In this document: positions 44,740-53,726 of the stretch, piece after piece | Numbering within the stretch: position 1 is the stretch's first letter | Layout: every line of letters starts with the position of its first letter | NCBI RefSeq assembly: GCF_028583545.1 | Contig: NZ_CP087107.1 | Span: 186,001-250,000 of the forward strand | DNA: 64,000 bases | Reading direction: 5' to 3' | From: Methylobacterium sp. NMS14P | GTDB taxonomy: Bacteria > Pseudomonadota > Alphaproteobacteria > Rhizobiales > Beijerinckiaceae | Notes under the pieces: model-generated | What the model was told of the DNA's origin: nothing | Seen by the model: the letters and a program-made list of their open reading frames with translations, nothing else | Database searches by the model: none | Made by a program: the position numbers and the translations under genes

Positions 44740-45906
44740 TCACCGCAGCGACAGGGTGCGGGGCAGGTCGGACAGGGGCTCGACCCCGCTGGCAGTGACG
44801 ATGACGGTCTCGGAGGCGCCGACCGTCCAGGCGCCGTAGCGGCGCAGGGTGGCCGGCAGGTGGAAGACCATGCCGGGCTCGATCGGCCGGTCCTGTCCGG
44901 TGAAGAGCGAGAGCAGAGCGCCCTCCCCCCAGTCCGGGGCGAAGGCGACGCCCATCGAGTAGCCGATCCGCTTGCGGAAGGCCGGGCCGTAGCCGGCCGC
45001 GTCGATGACGGCCTGCGCCGCCGCGTGCGGGGCGGCGCAGGGATGGCCGGGCCGGATCGCGGCGAGCGCCGCGTCGAGGGCGCGCAGGGCGCAGTCCATC
45101 ATCCGCGACGCCTCGACCGGCGGCGGGCCGATCCAGACGCTGCGCATCAGCGCCGCGTGGTAGCGGGCGTGGCTGCCGGCGAGCTCGAGGAAGACCGCGT
45201 CGCCCGGCTCCAGCCGCCGCCGCCGCCACGTCATGTGCGGCAGACCGCTGCGCGGGCCCGACGCGACCAGGGGCTCCATCGCCATGGCCTCGGACCCGGC
45301 GGCCGTCGCGGCGGCCAGCATGGCGGCGGCGACGGCGTTCTCGTCGGTGCCCTCGGCGCAGGCGTCGAGCCCCGCGGCGAGCCCGGCCTGCGCGTACCGG
45401 GCCGCGGCCCGGATCGCCGCGAGCTCGGCCGCCGACTTCACCGCCCGCAAGGGGGCGAGGAGGCCGGAGCCGTCGGGCAGCGGGCCGTCTCCGAGGGCGG
45501 CGTCGATCCGCGCCGCGAGCGCCGGCGCGACGAACCAGCCGTCCCGCTCCAGGGCCGGCCGGGCGAGCCCGCGCCCGCGCACGAGGGCCGCCAGCGCCGC
45601 GGCCGGGTCGGCGCCGTCCGGGTAGGCCCGGATGTCGTCGAGCCAGGTGTTGGCGGCCGCGCCCGGCAGTTCGAGCTGCCGGACCAGGAGGGCCGGGTCG
45701 CCCTCCACCGGCACGAGGAGCGCCTGGAAGGCGAAGTAGCCGGCCGTCTGGCGGCCGGTCAGCCAGTAGATCGTCTCCGGGCCGGTCACCACGAGAGCGT
45801 CATGGCCGGCCGCCGCGATGGCGGCCCGGGCCGCCGCCTGCCGGGCGGCGAACTCCGCCTCCGGGAAGGCCGCCTCGCGGCCGCGCAGCTCCGTGAACTC
45901 GTGCAT
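44740..45906 (-). CDS. Creatinase-type M24 hydrolase, ectoine hydrolase (DoeA)-like
   Basis: A 388-residue pita-bread-fold protein with a creatinase N-domain (about 15-150) and an M24 catalytic domain (about 160-385). The metal-binding Asp positions of aminopeptidase P are replaced: the core reads VFLELAGSHARYHAALMRSV, as in metal-free creatinase and ectoine hydrolase. RIGYSMGVAFAPDWGEGALL and the end DLPRTLSLR also resemble DoeA. It probably hydrolyses a C-N bond of a cyclic or guanidino compound rather than a peptide. It is the last gene in line with the GntR regulator and amino-acid-type ABC transporter. Confidence 0.82.
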   Translation of the reverse strand: MHEFTELRGREAAFPEAEFAARQAAARAAIAAAGHDALVVTGPETIYWLTGRQTAGYFAFQALLVPVEGDPALLVRQLELPGAAANTWLDDIRAYPDGADPAAALAALVRGRGLARPALERDGWFVAPALAARIDAALGDGPLPDGSGLLAPLRAVKSAAELAAIRAAARYAQAGLAAGLDACAEGTDENAVAAAMLAAATAAGSEAMAMEPLVASGPRSGLPHMTWRRRRLEPGDAVFLELAGSHARYHAALMRSVWIGPPPVEASRMMDCALRALDAALAAIRPGHPCAAPHAAAQAVIDAAGYGPAFRKRIGYSMGVAFAPDWGEGALLSLFTGQDRPIEPGMVFHLPATLRRYGAWTVGASETVIVTASGVEPLSDLPRTLSLR

Positions 45907-45932
45907 CGCGCCGCCCTCGCCCCAGACTTCGC

Positions 45933-46613
45933 TCAGACTTCGCTCAGGCGCCGGATGATGCCCTGCTTGAAGTTCTCGAGATGGGCCGCGATCGCGTCCG
46001 CCGCCGCCGCCGCGTCCCGGGCCCGCAGGGCGGCGACCACCGCGAGGTGCTCGCGATGGACCGCCTCGAACCGCTCGGGCATCCGGCTCAGGTTGAACAT
46101 CTGCGTCTTGAGCCGCAGGTCCTTGATCGTCTTGGCGAGGGTCGCGTTGTGGCTGTGATCCGCGATCAGGTCGTGGAAGCGCCGGTCGACCTCCCAGTTG
46201 CCCGGCGCGTCCGGGTCGCCCGCCGCCAGCAGCGCCTCCATCTGCCGCTGCAGGTCCGCCAGCACCGCGTCGGCGATCCGACCGGTGGCCAGCGCGACGC
46301 TCTCGCGCTCCAGGAGGCGGCGGACATGCAGGATCTCGATCAGCTCGCGCAGGGAGAACTCCTTGACCACGAGCATCCCGCCGGGCTGCCGCTCGATCAG
46401 CCCCTCGGTCTCCAGCCGCGACATCGCCTCGCGGGTCGGGGTCCGGGAGATGTCGAGCATCTCGGCGAGGCGGCGCTCGTGCAGCACGGTGCCGGCCGGA
46501 AGGTCGCGGCGGACGAGCATGTCGAGCAGCCGGTCGTAGGCCATCTGCCCGAGGCTCTGCTCGCGCCGGGCACTGAGCGCCGTCGTGTACGACGCGGCGT
46601 CGAGGGTCTTCAT
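45933..46613 (-). CDS. GntR-family regulator (FCD type)
   Basis: A 226-residue regulator with an N-terminal winged HTH (about 22-90: LPAGTVLHERRLAEMLDISR, TPTREAMSRLETEGLI) and a helical FCD effector domain (about 100-220, with the metal/ligand His residues in RRFHDLIADHSHNATL). It lies between the M24 hydrolase and the ABC transporter genes. The palindrome CGGTATACCG at 49251 matches the GntR/FCD operator style and is a likely target. The ATG at 46613 gives the expected domain start. Confidence 0.88.
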   Translation of the reverse strand: MKTLDAASYTTALSARREQSLGQMAYDRLLDMLVRRDLPAGTVLHERRLAEMLDISRTPTREAMSRLETEGLIERQPGGMLVVKEFSLRELIEILHVRRLLERESVALATGRIADAVLADLQRQMEALLAAGDPDAPGNWEVDRRFHDLIADHSHNATLAKTIKDLRLKTQMFNLSRMPERFEAVHREHLAVVAALRARDAAAAADAIAAHLENFKQGIIRRLSEV

Positions 46614-46680
46614 CGCGTCCTCCCGGAGCGGCCGGCTGAGCCGCTCCCCATTCTTGTTCTCGCGCGTCCGCCGTACCCGC

Positions 46681-47490
46681 TCACATGGCGGGCGTGCGGA
46701 TCGGCGCCTTCGGGGCCGGGTCATAGCCGATCAGCGGCGTGACGAGCTTGGCGTAGGTACCGTCGGCGACCATCTCGGCCAGGGCCTTGTTGACGGCGGC
46801 GTGCAGGTTCGGCTTGCCCTTCTTGATGGCGAAGCCCTTCTGGACCGTGCTCAGCGGCGCCTCGATCATCACCAGCGGCAGCTTGCGCGCCTTGATGGCG
46901 TAGTTGCCGGCCACGGCGTCGTTGATCACCGCGTCGATGTTGCCGCCGACGAGGTCCTGCATGGCGTCCGCGGCGGTCTTGTAGCTCTTCAGGGTGGCGC
47001 CGTGCTCCTCCGCGAGCTTGCCGAAGGTCGAGGCCGAGAGGGCGCCGACGTTGCGGCCCTTGAGATCCTCCGGCCCCTTGATGCCGGTGTCCTTGCGGGT
47101 GACGATCCGCGCGCCTGATTCGAGCCAGCCGTCCGCGAAGGCGACCTGCTTCTGCCGGGCGGGGGTGATGTCCATCGACTCGCTGGTGATGTCGTACTGA
47201 TCGGCCATCAGGCCCACCAGCAGGGCGTCGAACTTGATGTTGACCGGGCTGTACTCGAGCCCGAGCCGGCGGCCGACCTCGCGCATCACCCGGACTTCCA
47301 GCCCGTCGAGCTCGCCGCTCGGCGTGCGCATGCTGAAGGGCGCGAACGTGCTGTCCGTCGCCACGATGAGCTTGCCGGGCTCGATCAACTCCAGCTTGCC
47401 CTCGGCCGCGCGGGTCGCGGGGGCGGCGAGGAGGCCGGCGCCGAGGCTGGCGCAGAGGGCAGCGAGGGCGAGGACGTTGCGGCGGTTCAT
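46681..47490 (-). CDS. Polar amino acid ABC transporter substrate-binding protein
   Basis: A 269-residue periplasmic binding protein with signal peptide (MNRRNVLALAALCASLGAGL, cleavage likely after TRA, about residue 28). The type-II SBP fold of the amino-acid family is seen in LIVATDSTFAPFSMRTPSGE, VGLMADQYDITSESMDITPA and the conserved FADGW. It would deliver an amino acid-like ligand to the permease encoded 67 bases upstream. Specificity is not evident. Confidence 0.92.
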   Translation of the reverse strand: MNRRNVLALAALCASLGAGLLAAPATRAAEGKLELIEPGKLIVATDSTFAPFSMRTPSGELDGLEVRVMREVGRRLGLEYSPVNIKFDALLVGLMADQYDITSESMDITPARQKQVAFADGWLESGARIVTRKDTGIKGPEDLKGRNVGALSASTFGKLAEEHGATLKSYKTAADAMQDLVGGNIDAVINDAVAGNYAIKARKLPLVMIEAPLSTVQKGFAIKKGKPNLHAAVNKALAEMVADGTYAKLVTPLIGYDPAPKAPIRTPAM

Positions 47491-47557
47491 GGTGATCTCC
47501 GGTCTCGGGACGGGGCGGGAGGTGTCGGCCGCGGCCCGTCCCGCGGCGGGGGGAGGC

Positions 47558-48241
47558 TCAGGACAGGCGGGCGTAGCGCCGCTCGAAATAGGCCGAGAGC
47601 TGCGACAGGATCGACGTGAGGCCGAGGTAGATCAGCGCCGCCGCGATGTAGAAGTCGAACGGCCGGAAGGTCGTGGCGATCATGAGCTGCGCGTAGAGCG
47701 TCAGCTCAACGACCGTGATCGTCGACAGGAGCGAGGTGTTCTTGACCGCCGAGATCGCCTCGTTGGTCAGCGACGGCAGGATCATGCGGAACACCTGCGG
47801 CAGGACGATCCGCACCATCATGATCCGCGGGTTCATGCCCAGCGCGAGCGCCGACTCGACCTGGCCCCGCGGGATCGCCGCGAGGCCGGCCCGGATGGTC
47901 TCGGCCACGTAGGCGCCGCTGCTGACGCCCAGCGCGATGATGCCGGCGGTCACGGGCGAGAGCTTCACCCCGATCTGCGGCATGCCGAAATACACGATGA
48001 AGACCTGGATCAGGGTCGGCGTGCCGCGGATGAACCAGACGTAGAAGCTCGCGAGCGCCCGGAAGGGCGCGAAGGACGAGCGCTTGCCCAGCGCCCCGAG
48101 CAGGCCGCAGACCCAGCTCACCAGGATGCTCGCCACCGTGACGCCGAGCACCACCAGGGTCGCCGAGACGAAGCCGGGGCCGTAGGTGACGACCTCGTCC
48201 GAGAGGGCGAGCCACCACTCCTGCAACGCCGTGCCGCTCAT
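47558..48241 (-). CDS. Polar amino acid ABC transporter permease
   Basis: A 227-residue membrane permease of the His/Glu/Gln/Arg family with about five helices and the EAA loop GVSSGAYVAETIRAGLAAIP plus RGQVESALALGMNP. A single permease is present, so it probably forms a homodimer. It lies between the ATPase and substrate-binding protein genes in one minus-strand operon. Confidence 0.92.
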   Translation of the reverse strand: MSGTALQEWWLALSDEVVTYGPGFVSATLVVLGVTVASILVSWVCGLLGALGKRSSFAPFRALASFYVWFIRGTPTLIQVFIVYFGMPQIGVKLSPVTAGIIALGVSSGAYVAETIRAGLAAIPRGQVESALALGMNPRIMMVRIVLPQVFRMILPSLTNEAISAVKNTSLLSTITVVELTLYAQLMIATTFRPFDFYIAAALIYLGLTSILSQLSAYFERRYARLS

Positions 48242-48275
48242 CGCCGTCCGATCTCCTCGAGGATGGGCCGGCGGC

Positions 48276-49082
<807 letters not shown>

Positions 49083-49405
49083 CGTCGAACCCGATGTGAT
49101 GCGATCATGTCGCGGATCTATGCTTCGATCCACGCCAGATAGACGCGTGTTTGCTGACTGATTGATGATATAAGCTACGGTATCTCGGTATTAATTTCGT
49201 GATCAAACCTGTTTTACGTTGCCAAGACCGCTTCGATGCCTTAGCAGAACCGGTATACCGCCGGCATTCAAGCGGTATTTTTGAGCATGGCTGCCTGCGA
49301 CATGGTCATCGAGCTTCTGGATCCCGGTATCCCCTTCGCGACTGCGCCGGGCGCGTGCCTCATTGTTCAGCCGATGGACCCGGTCGGGCCGGCGCGGCAG
49401 CCCGC
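49083..49405. promoter_or_regulatory. Divergent promoter with repeated CGGTAT sites
   Basis: This 323-base region between the ABC transporter operon and the M20/pxp operon is AT-richer than its surroundings. It contains the perfect palindrome CGGTATACCG (49251-49260) and further CGGTAT copies at 49178, 49186, 49273 and 49325. GntR regulators of the FCD group commonly bind palindromes with a GTATAC-like core, so this is a good candidate operator for the GntR at 45933. An open frame from 49199 runs into the M20 gene but has no coding character before 49406. Confidence 0.65.
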
Positions 49406-50662
49406 ATGACCGGCCTCGCGATCGACCCGAATTTCTGCGCGGCGCTGTTCGCCGAGCTCCTGAGCTTCAGCCAGGACGCACCGGGCGTGACGCGGGCGGC
49501 CTACGGCACCGGCGAGGAGCGCGCCCACGCCCTGATGCGGTCCACCGGGCTGGCGCTCGGGCTCGCCGCCCAGACCGACGCGGCCGGCAACCTGTTCCTG
49601 ACGATGGCGGGGCGCGACCCGGCGCTGGCGCCCTGGATGGTCGGCTCGCACGTCGACACGGTGCCCCACGGGGGCAATTTCGACGGGGCTGCGGGCGTGA
49701 TCGGCGGGCTCGCGGCCGTCGAGGCCCTGCGCCGGGCGGGGATCGTGCCGGCGCGTCCCGTGACGGTGGCGGTGTTCCGGGCCGAGGAGAGCGTGTGGTT
49801 CCCGGCCTCCTATGTCGGCAGCCGGGCCGCGTTCGGCCTGCTGCCGACCGAGGCGCTCGACCTGCCCCGCGCCGATACCGGCCGGAGCCTGCGCGACCAC
49901 ATGGCCGCGCTCGGCCTGCGGCCGGAGGCGGTGGCGCGGGGCGAGCGGCTCCTCGACCCGGCGCGGATCCACGGCTTCGTGGAGATGCATATCGAGCAGG
50001 GTCCGGTCCTGGAGGCGGCCGGGATCCCGGTGGGCTTCGTCACGGCGATCAGCGGCAGCTTCCGCTACCGCAAGGCCGCCTGCTTCGGCCGCTACGGCCA
50101 TTCCGGCGCCGTGGCGCGGGGCGCGCGCAGCGACGCCGTCTTCGCCCTCGCCGACCTGATCACCGGCCTGGATGCCCTCTGGGGAGCGCTCGAGGCGGAG
50201 GGATGCCCGGCCACGATCACGCTGGGCGAGGTCGCCACCGACCCGGTCCAGCACGCCTTCGCCAAGATCCCCGGCGAGGTCCGCTTCTGCCTCGACGTGC
50301 GCAGCACCGAGCCGGCCGTTCTCGACCGGGTCGAGGCGGCGCTCGCCGAGCGCGCCGCCGCCGTCGAGGCCGCCCGCGGAGTGCGCTTCGTCCTCGGCGA
50401 GCGCACCGGCAGCACCCCGGCGCGGATGAGCGCCGCGCTGGTCGAGGCCCTGTCGGGCCACGCGCGCCGGCTCGGGACGCCGTTCCGCACGATGGCGAGC
50501 GGGGCGGGGCACGACACCGCGACGCTGGCCGGCCAGGGCGTGCCGAGCACGATGATCTTCATCCGCAACCAGAACGGCAGCCACAACCCGGACGAGGCGA
50601 TGCGGATCGAGGATCTGGGCGCGGCCGCGACCCTGGTGGCCCACTTGGTCGCCGAAGCCTGA
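49406..50662 (+). CDS. M20-family hydantoinase/carbamoylase-type amidohydrolase
   Basis: A 418-residue Zn amidohydrolase similar to the enzyme at 40948. Active-site features are complete: GSHVDT (His82, Asp84), GGNFDG, RAEESVWF, HIEQGPVLE, GHSGAV, SGAGHDTATLA and NGSHNP. Members hydrolyse N-carbamoyl amino acids, allantoate or related amides. It precedes pxpA by 26 bases, so it probably works with 5-oxoprolinase, for example by freeing an acid from a carbamoylated or cyclic precursor. The ATG at 49406 is chosen on family alignment; a weak ribosome-binding region precedes it. Confidence 0.86.
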   Translation: MTGLAIDPNFCAALFAELLSFSQDAPGVTRAAYGTGEERAHALMRSTGLALGLAAQTDAAGNLFLTMAGRDPALAPWMVGSHVDTVPHGGNFDGAAGVIGGLAAVEALRRAGIVPARPVTVAVFRAEESVWFPASYVGSRAAFGLLPTEALDLPRADTGRSLRDHMAALGLRPEAVARGERLLDPARIHGFVEMHIEQGPVLEAAGIPVGFVTAISGSFRYRKAACFGRYGHSGAVARGARSDAVFALADLITGLDALWGALEAEGCPATITLGEVATDPVQHAFAKIPGEVRFCLDVRSTEPAVLDRVEAALAERAAAVEAARGVRFVLGERTGSTPARMSAALVEALSGHARRLGTPFRTMASGAGHDTATLAGQGVPSTMIFIRNQNGSHNPDEAMRIEDLGAAATLVAHLVAEA

Positions 50663-50688
50663 CCCCACGCGAGAGAAGGGATGCACCG

Positions 50689-51462
50689 ATGATCGTCGAT
50701 CTGAACTGCGACATGGGCGAGGGCTTCGGCGTCTACCGCCTGGGCGACGACGCCGAGATGCTGACCGTGGCAACCTCGGCCAACATCGCCTGCGGCTTCC
50801 ACGCCGGCGACCCGCTGGTGATGCACGAGACCCTGAGCCGCGCCGCCGCCAACGGCGTGCAGGCCGGCGCCCACCCGAGCTTCCTCGACCTCTGGGGCTT
50901 CGGCCGGCGGCCGATCCACGGCGAGCGCCCGGCCGACATCGAGAAGGCGGTCCTCTACCAGGTCGGCGCCCTGCTGGCGCTGGCGCAGGATGCCGGCTGC
51001 CCGGTGCGCCACGTGAAGACCCACGGGGCGATGGGCAACATGGCCAACGAGGATGCCGACCTCGCCCTGGCGGTGGCCCGGGCGGTCCGCACCCTCGACC
51101 GCGACCTGATCTTCGTGGTCATGCCCGGCCTGGAGACCGAGCGGGCCGGCGAGAAACTCGGGCTGCCGATCGCGCGCGAGATCTACGCCGACCGCGCCTA
51201 CGCGGATGACGGCACCCTGGTCTCGCGCAAGCTCCCGGGCGCCGTGCTGCACGATCCCGACGCGGTCTCGGAGCGCGTGGCGCGGATGCTGGAGGACGGG
51301 GCGATCACCTGCCTGTCCGGTCGGCGCATCCCGACCCGGATCGACACGGTCTGCGTCCACGGGGACACGCCCGGCGCCGTGGCCATGGCCCGCCGCCTGC
51401 GCGACGACTGCGCCGCCAAGGGCATCGTCCTGCGCCCGATGGCCGAGGTGCTCGGTGTCTGA
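50689..51462 (+). CDS. pxpA: 5-oxoprolinase subunit PxpA (LamB/YcsF family)
   Basis: A 257-residue PxpA protein with the family start MIVDLNCDMGEGFGVYRLGD, ANIACGFHAGDPLVM, GAHPSFLDLWGFGRR and HVKTHGAMGN. With PxpB and PxpC it forms the prokaryotic ATP-dependent 5-oxoprolinase, which opens pyroglutamate to glutamate. The start has a GAGAAGGG region upstream. Its end overlaps pxpB by eight bases. Confidence 0.95.
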   Translation: MIVDLNCDMGEGFGVYRLGDDAEMLTVATSANIACGFHAGDPLVMHETLSRAAANGVQAGAHPSFLDLWGFGRRPIHGERPADIEKAVLYQVGALLALAQDAGCPVRHVKTHGAMGNMANEDADLALAVARAVRTLDRDLIFVVMPGLETERAGEKLGLPIAREIYADRAYADDGTLVSRKLPGAVLHDPDAVSERVARMLEDGAITCLSGRRIPTRIDTVCVHGDTPGAVAMARRLRDDCAAKGIVLRPMAEVLGV

Positions 51463-52189
51463 GCCCGGCTACCGCCTCCTCGATAGCGGCGACCGGGCGC
51501 TCACGGTGGAACTCGGCCGCGCGGTCGATCCCGCGATCAACGCGCGGGTCATCGCCCTCGACGCGGCGCTCCGCGGCGCCGGACACCCGGGCCTCCTGGA
51601 GACCGTGCCGACCTACCGCTCGCTCCTCGTCCTCTACGATCCGGACCTGCTGCCCCGGGCCGACCTCGCGGCGCTGATCGCCGCGCACTGGCCGCCTCCG
51701 GAGGGGGCCGCGGGGTCGCTGCGCCGCTGGCGGGTGCCGGTCCATTACGGCGGCGCGCACGGCGCCGACCTCGACGACCTCGCCGCCGGGGCCGGGCTCA
51801 GCCCGGAGGCGGTGATCGCCCTTCATTCCGGCCGCGACTACCGCGTCTACATGATCGGGTTCGCCCCCGGCTTCGCCTATCTGGGCGGCCTCGATCCCCG
51901 GCTCCACGCGAGCCGGCGCACCGATCCCCGCCCCAAGACCCCGGCGGGCAGCGTCTCGATCGGCGGGAACCAGACCGGCGTCTCGCCGCCCCTGGAACTG
52001 CCGAGCGGCTGGCAGCTCATCGGCCGAACGCCCGCGCGCTCCTACGATCCGGCCCGGGCAGAGCCGTTCCTGTTCGCGGCCGGCGACCTGATCCGGTTCG
52101 AGCCGATCGACCGCGCCGCCTTCGACGCCCTCAGCGAGGCCGCCCGCGCCGGCGAGACCGTCGCGACCCTGGAGCGGATCGATGCCTGA
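51455..52189 (+). CDS. pxpB: 5-oxoprolinase subunit PxpB
   Basis: A 244-residue protein of the KipI/allophanate hydrolase subunit 1 family. The conserved block MIGFAPGFAYLGGLDPRLH, RTDPRPKTPAGSVSIGGNQT and GWQLIGRTP identify PxpB. The GTG start at 51455 overlaps the pxpA stop, and its end overlaps pxpC by eight bases, so the three subunits are coupled. Confidence 0.95.
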   Translation: MSEPGYRLLDSGDRALTVELGRAVDPAINARVIALDAALRGAGHPGLLETVPTYRSLLVLYDPDLLPRADLAALIAAHWPPPEGAAGSLRRWRVPVHYGGAHGADLDDLAAGAGLSPEAVIALHSGRDYRVYMIGFAPGFAYLGGLDPRLHASRRTDPRPKTPAGSVSIGGNQTGVSPPLELPSGWQLIGRTPARSYDPARAEPFLFAAGDLIRFEPIDRAAFDALSEAARAGETVATLERIDA

Positions 52190-53216
52190 GGGCCTGCGCG
52201 TCATCGCCCCCGGCGTGGCCTCGACCCTGCAGGATGCCGGGCGGCCGGGTTACCTGCGCTACGGAATCTCGGGGTCCGGCGCGATGGATCCGGACCTGCT
52301 GGCCCTGGCCAACGGCCTCGCCGGCAACCCCCTCGACGCCGCGGTGATCGAGATGGCGATGGTCGGTCCGACCCTCGTCTGCGAGACGGAGGCCTGCCGC
52401 GTCGCCCTCGCCGGGGCGCCCTTCGCGCTGAGCCTGAACGGCCGCGCCCTCGACCCGTTCACGGCCCACGACCTGCGGCGGGGCGACCGGCTCACCTTCG
52501 GCGCCCCGCGGCAGGGCCTGCGCGCCTGCCTGGCGGTCGCCGGGGGCTTCGCCGTCGCGCCGATGCTCGGCAGCGTGGCGACGCACACCCGCACCCGCCT
52601 CGGCGGCCTCGACGGCCATCCCCTGGCCGCGGGCGACCTGCTGCCCCTCGCGGCACCCGCGCACCGCGACCGCCCGCTGACCCTGCCGCCGGCCCACCGG
52701 CCGACCTTCGGCGGGCCGATCCGGGTGGTGCTCGGGCCGCAGGCCGACGGCTTCACCGCGGACGGCCTGCGGACCTTCCTCTCCGAGCCCTACACCCTCA
52801 CGGCGCGGGCGGACCGGATGGGCTGCCACCTCGACGGGCCGCCGATCGCCCACGCGGACGGCTTCAACATCGTCTCGGACGGGATCGTGAACGGCTCGAT
52901 CCAGGTGCCCGGCCACGGGCGGCCGCTGATCCTGCTCGCCGACCGCCACACCACCGGCGGCTACCCGAAGATCGCCACCGTGATCTCGGCGGATCTCGGC
53001 CGCCTCGCGCAGGTGCGGCCGGGGGAGACGATCCGGTTCGCGGCCGTCGCCGTCGCGGAGGCCCAGGCCATCGCCCGCGCGGCGCGGCGCGGCCTGGCCG
53101 CGCGGCTGGCGGCGCTGGTGCCGGCCGGCGGCGGCGCTCTCGACAGCGCGTTCCTGCTGTCCTGCAACCTCGTCGGCGGCGTCGTCTCGGCGCGCGCCCC
53201 CGATCCGGCGCCCTGA
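52182..53216 (+). CDS. pxpC: 5-oxoprolinase subunit PxpC
   Basis: A 344-residue protein of the KipA/allophanate hydrolase subunit 2 family: VIAPGVASTLQDAGRPGYLR, GISGSGAMDPDLLALANGLA, and the C-terminal PGHGRPLILLADRHTTGGYP followed by KIATVISADLGRLAQ. It completes 5-oxoprolinase. Because these genes were long called urea amidolyase or biotin-dependent carboxylase-like, that name may appear elsewhere, but there is no biotin domain here. Confidence 0.95.
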   Translation: MPEGLRVIAPGVASTLQDAGRPGYLRYGISGSGAMDPDLLALANGLAGNPLDAAVIEMAMVGPTLVCETEACRVALAGAPFALSLNGRALDPFTAHDLRRGDRLTFGAPRQGLRACLAVAGGFAVAPMLGSVATHTRTRLGGLDGHPLAAGDLLPLAAPAHRDRPLTLPPAHRPTFGGPIRVVLGPQADGFTADGLRTFLSEPYTLTARADRMGCHLDGPPIAHADGFNIVSDGIVNGSIQVPGHGRPLILLADRHTTGGYPKIATVISADLGRLAQVRPGETIRFAAVAVAEAQAIARAARRGLAARLAALVPAGGGALDSAFLLSCNLVGGVVSARAPDPAP

Positions 53217-53253
53217 GGCCGCCGCCCCTCCCCCACGACGCAAGGGACCATCG

Positions 53254-53667
53254 ATGCTCACGCCGTTCCACCTCGCCTACCACGTCACCGACCTCGACGC
53301 GGCGCGCCGCTTCTACGGGGGCGTCCTCGGCTGCCAGGAAGGCCGCAGCACCGAGACCTGGGTCGATTTCGACTTCTTCGGCCATCAGCTGTCGCTGCAC
53401 CTGGGCGAGCCCTTCGCCACCACCCGGAGCGGGAAGGTCGGCGACCACGCGGTGATGATGCCGCATCTGGGCGTGGTGCTGCCGCTCGACGACTGGGAGG
53501 CGCTCGCCGGCCGCGTCGAGGCGGCCGGCATCGCCTTCGACATCCCGCCGGTCGTCCGCTTCGCCGGCGAGCCCGGCGAGCAGCGCACGATGTTCTTCTT
53601 CGATCCGAGCGGCAACCCGATCGAGGTCAAGGGTTTCCGGGATCTGGCCGGCGTCTTCGCGCACTGA
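53254..53667 (+). CDS. VOC-family protein
   Basis: A 137-residue single-domain glyoxalase-fold protein (FHLAYHVTDLDAARRFYGGV, GCQEGRSTETWVDFDFFGHQ, FDPSGNPIEVKGFRDL). The metal-ligand-like His and Glu positions of the VOC fold are present (HLAYHV, IEVK). Substrate is unknown. It is the last gene of the M20-pxpABC operon, 37 bases after pxpC. Confidence 0.85.
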   Translation: MLTPFHLAYHVTDLDAARRFYGGVLGCQEGRSTETWVDFDFFGHQLSLHLGEPFATTRSGKVGDHAVMMPHLGVVLPLDDWEALAGRVEAAGIAFDIPPVVRFAGEPGEQRTMFFFDPSGNPIEVKGFRDLAGVFAH

Positions 53668-53687
53668 GGCCCCTATCCGCGAAGCGG

Positions 53688-53710
53688 CCCGTCGCCGGAG
53701 CGGCGACGGG
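53688..53710. terminator. Strong hairpin between convergent genes
   Basis: A perfect 10-bp stem CCCGTCGCCG / CGGCGACGGG with a 3-base loop lies between the VOC gene (ends 53667) and the convergent binding-protein gene (ends 53727). It is a likely bidirectional terminator; the following sequence is GC-rich, so it is not a classical T-tract terminator. Confidence 0.6.
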
Positions 53711-53726
53711 CGGGGCGCGACGCCCG

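Noticed and set aside
49199..49405. N-terminal extension of the M20 enzyme before 49406
   Set aside because: The stretch is AT-rich, contains the CGGTAT operator-like sites and has no similarity to the family.
50689..53216. Reading pxpABC as urea carboxylase/allophanate hydrolase, tying it to urea breakdown
   Set aside because: There is no biotin carboxylase or amidase domain, and PxpA-B-C in this order is the 5-oxoprolinase arrangement.
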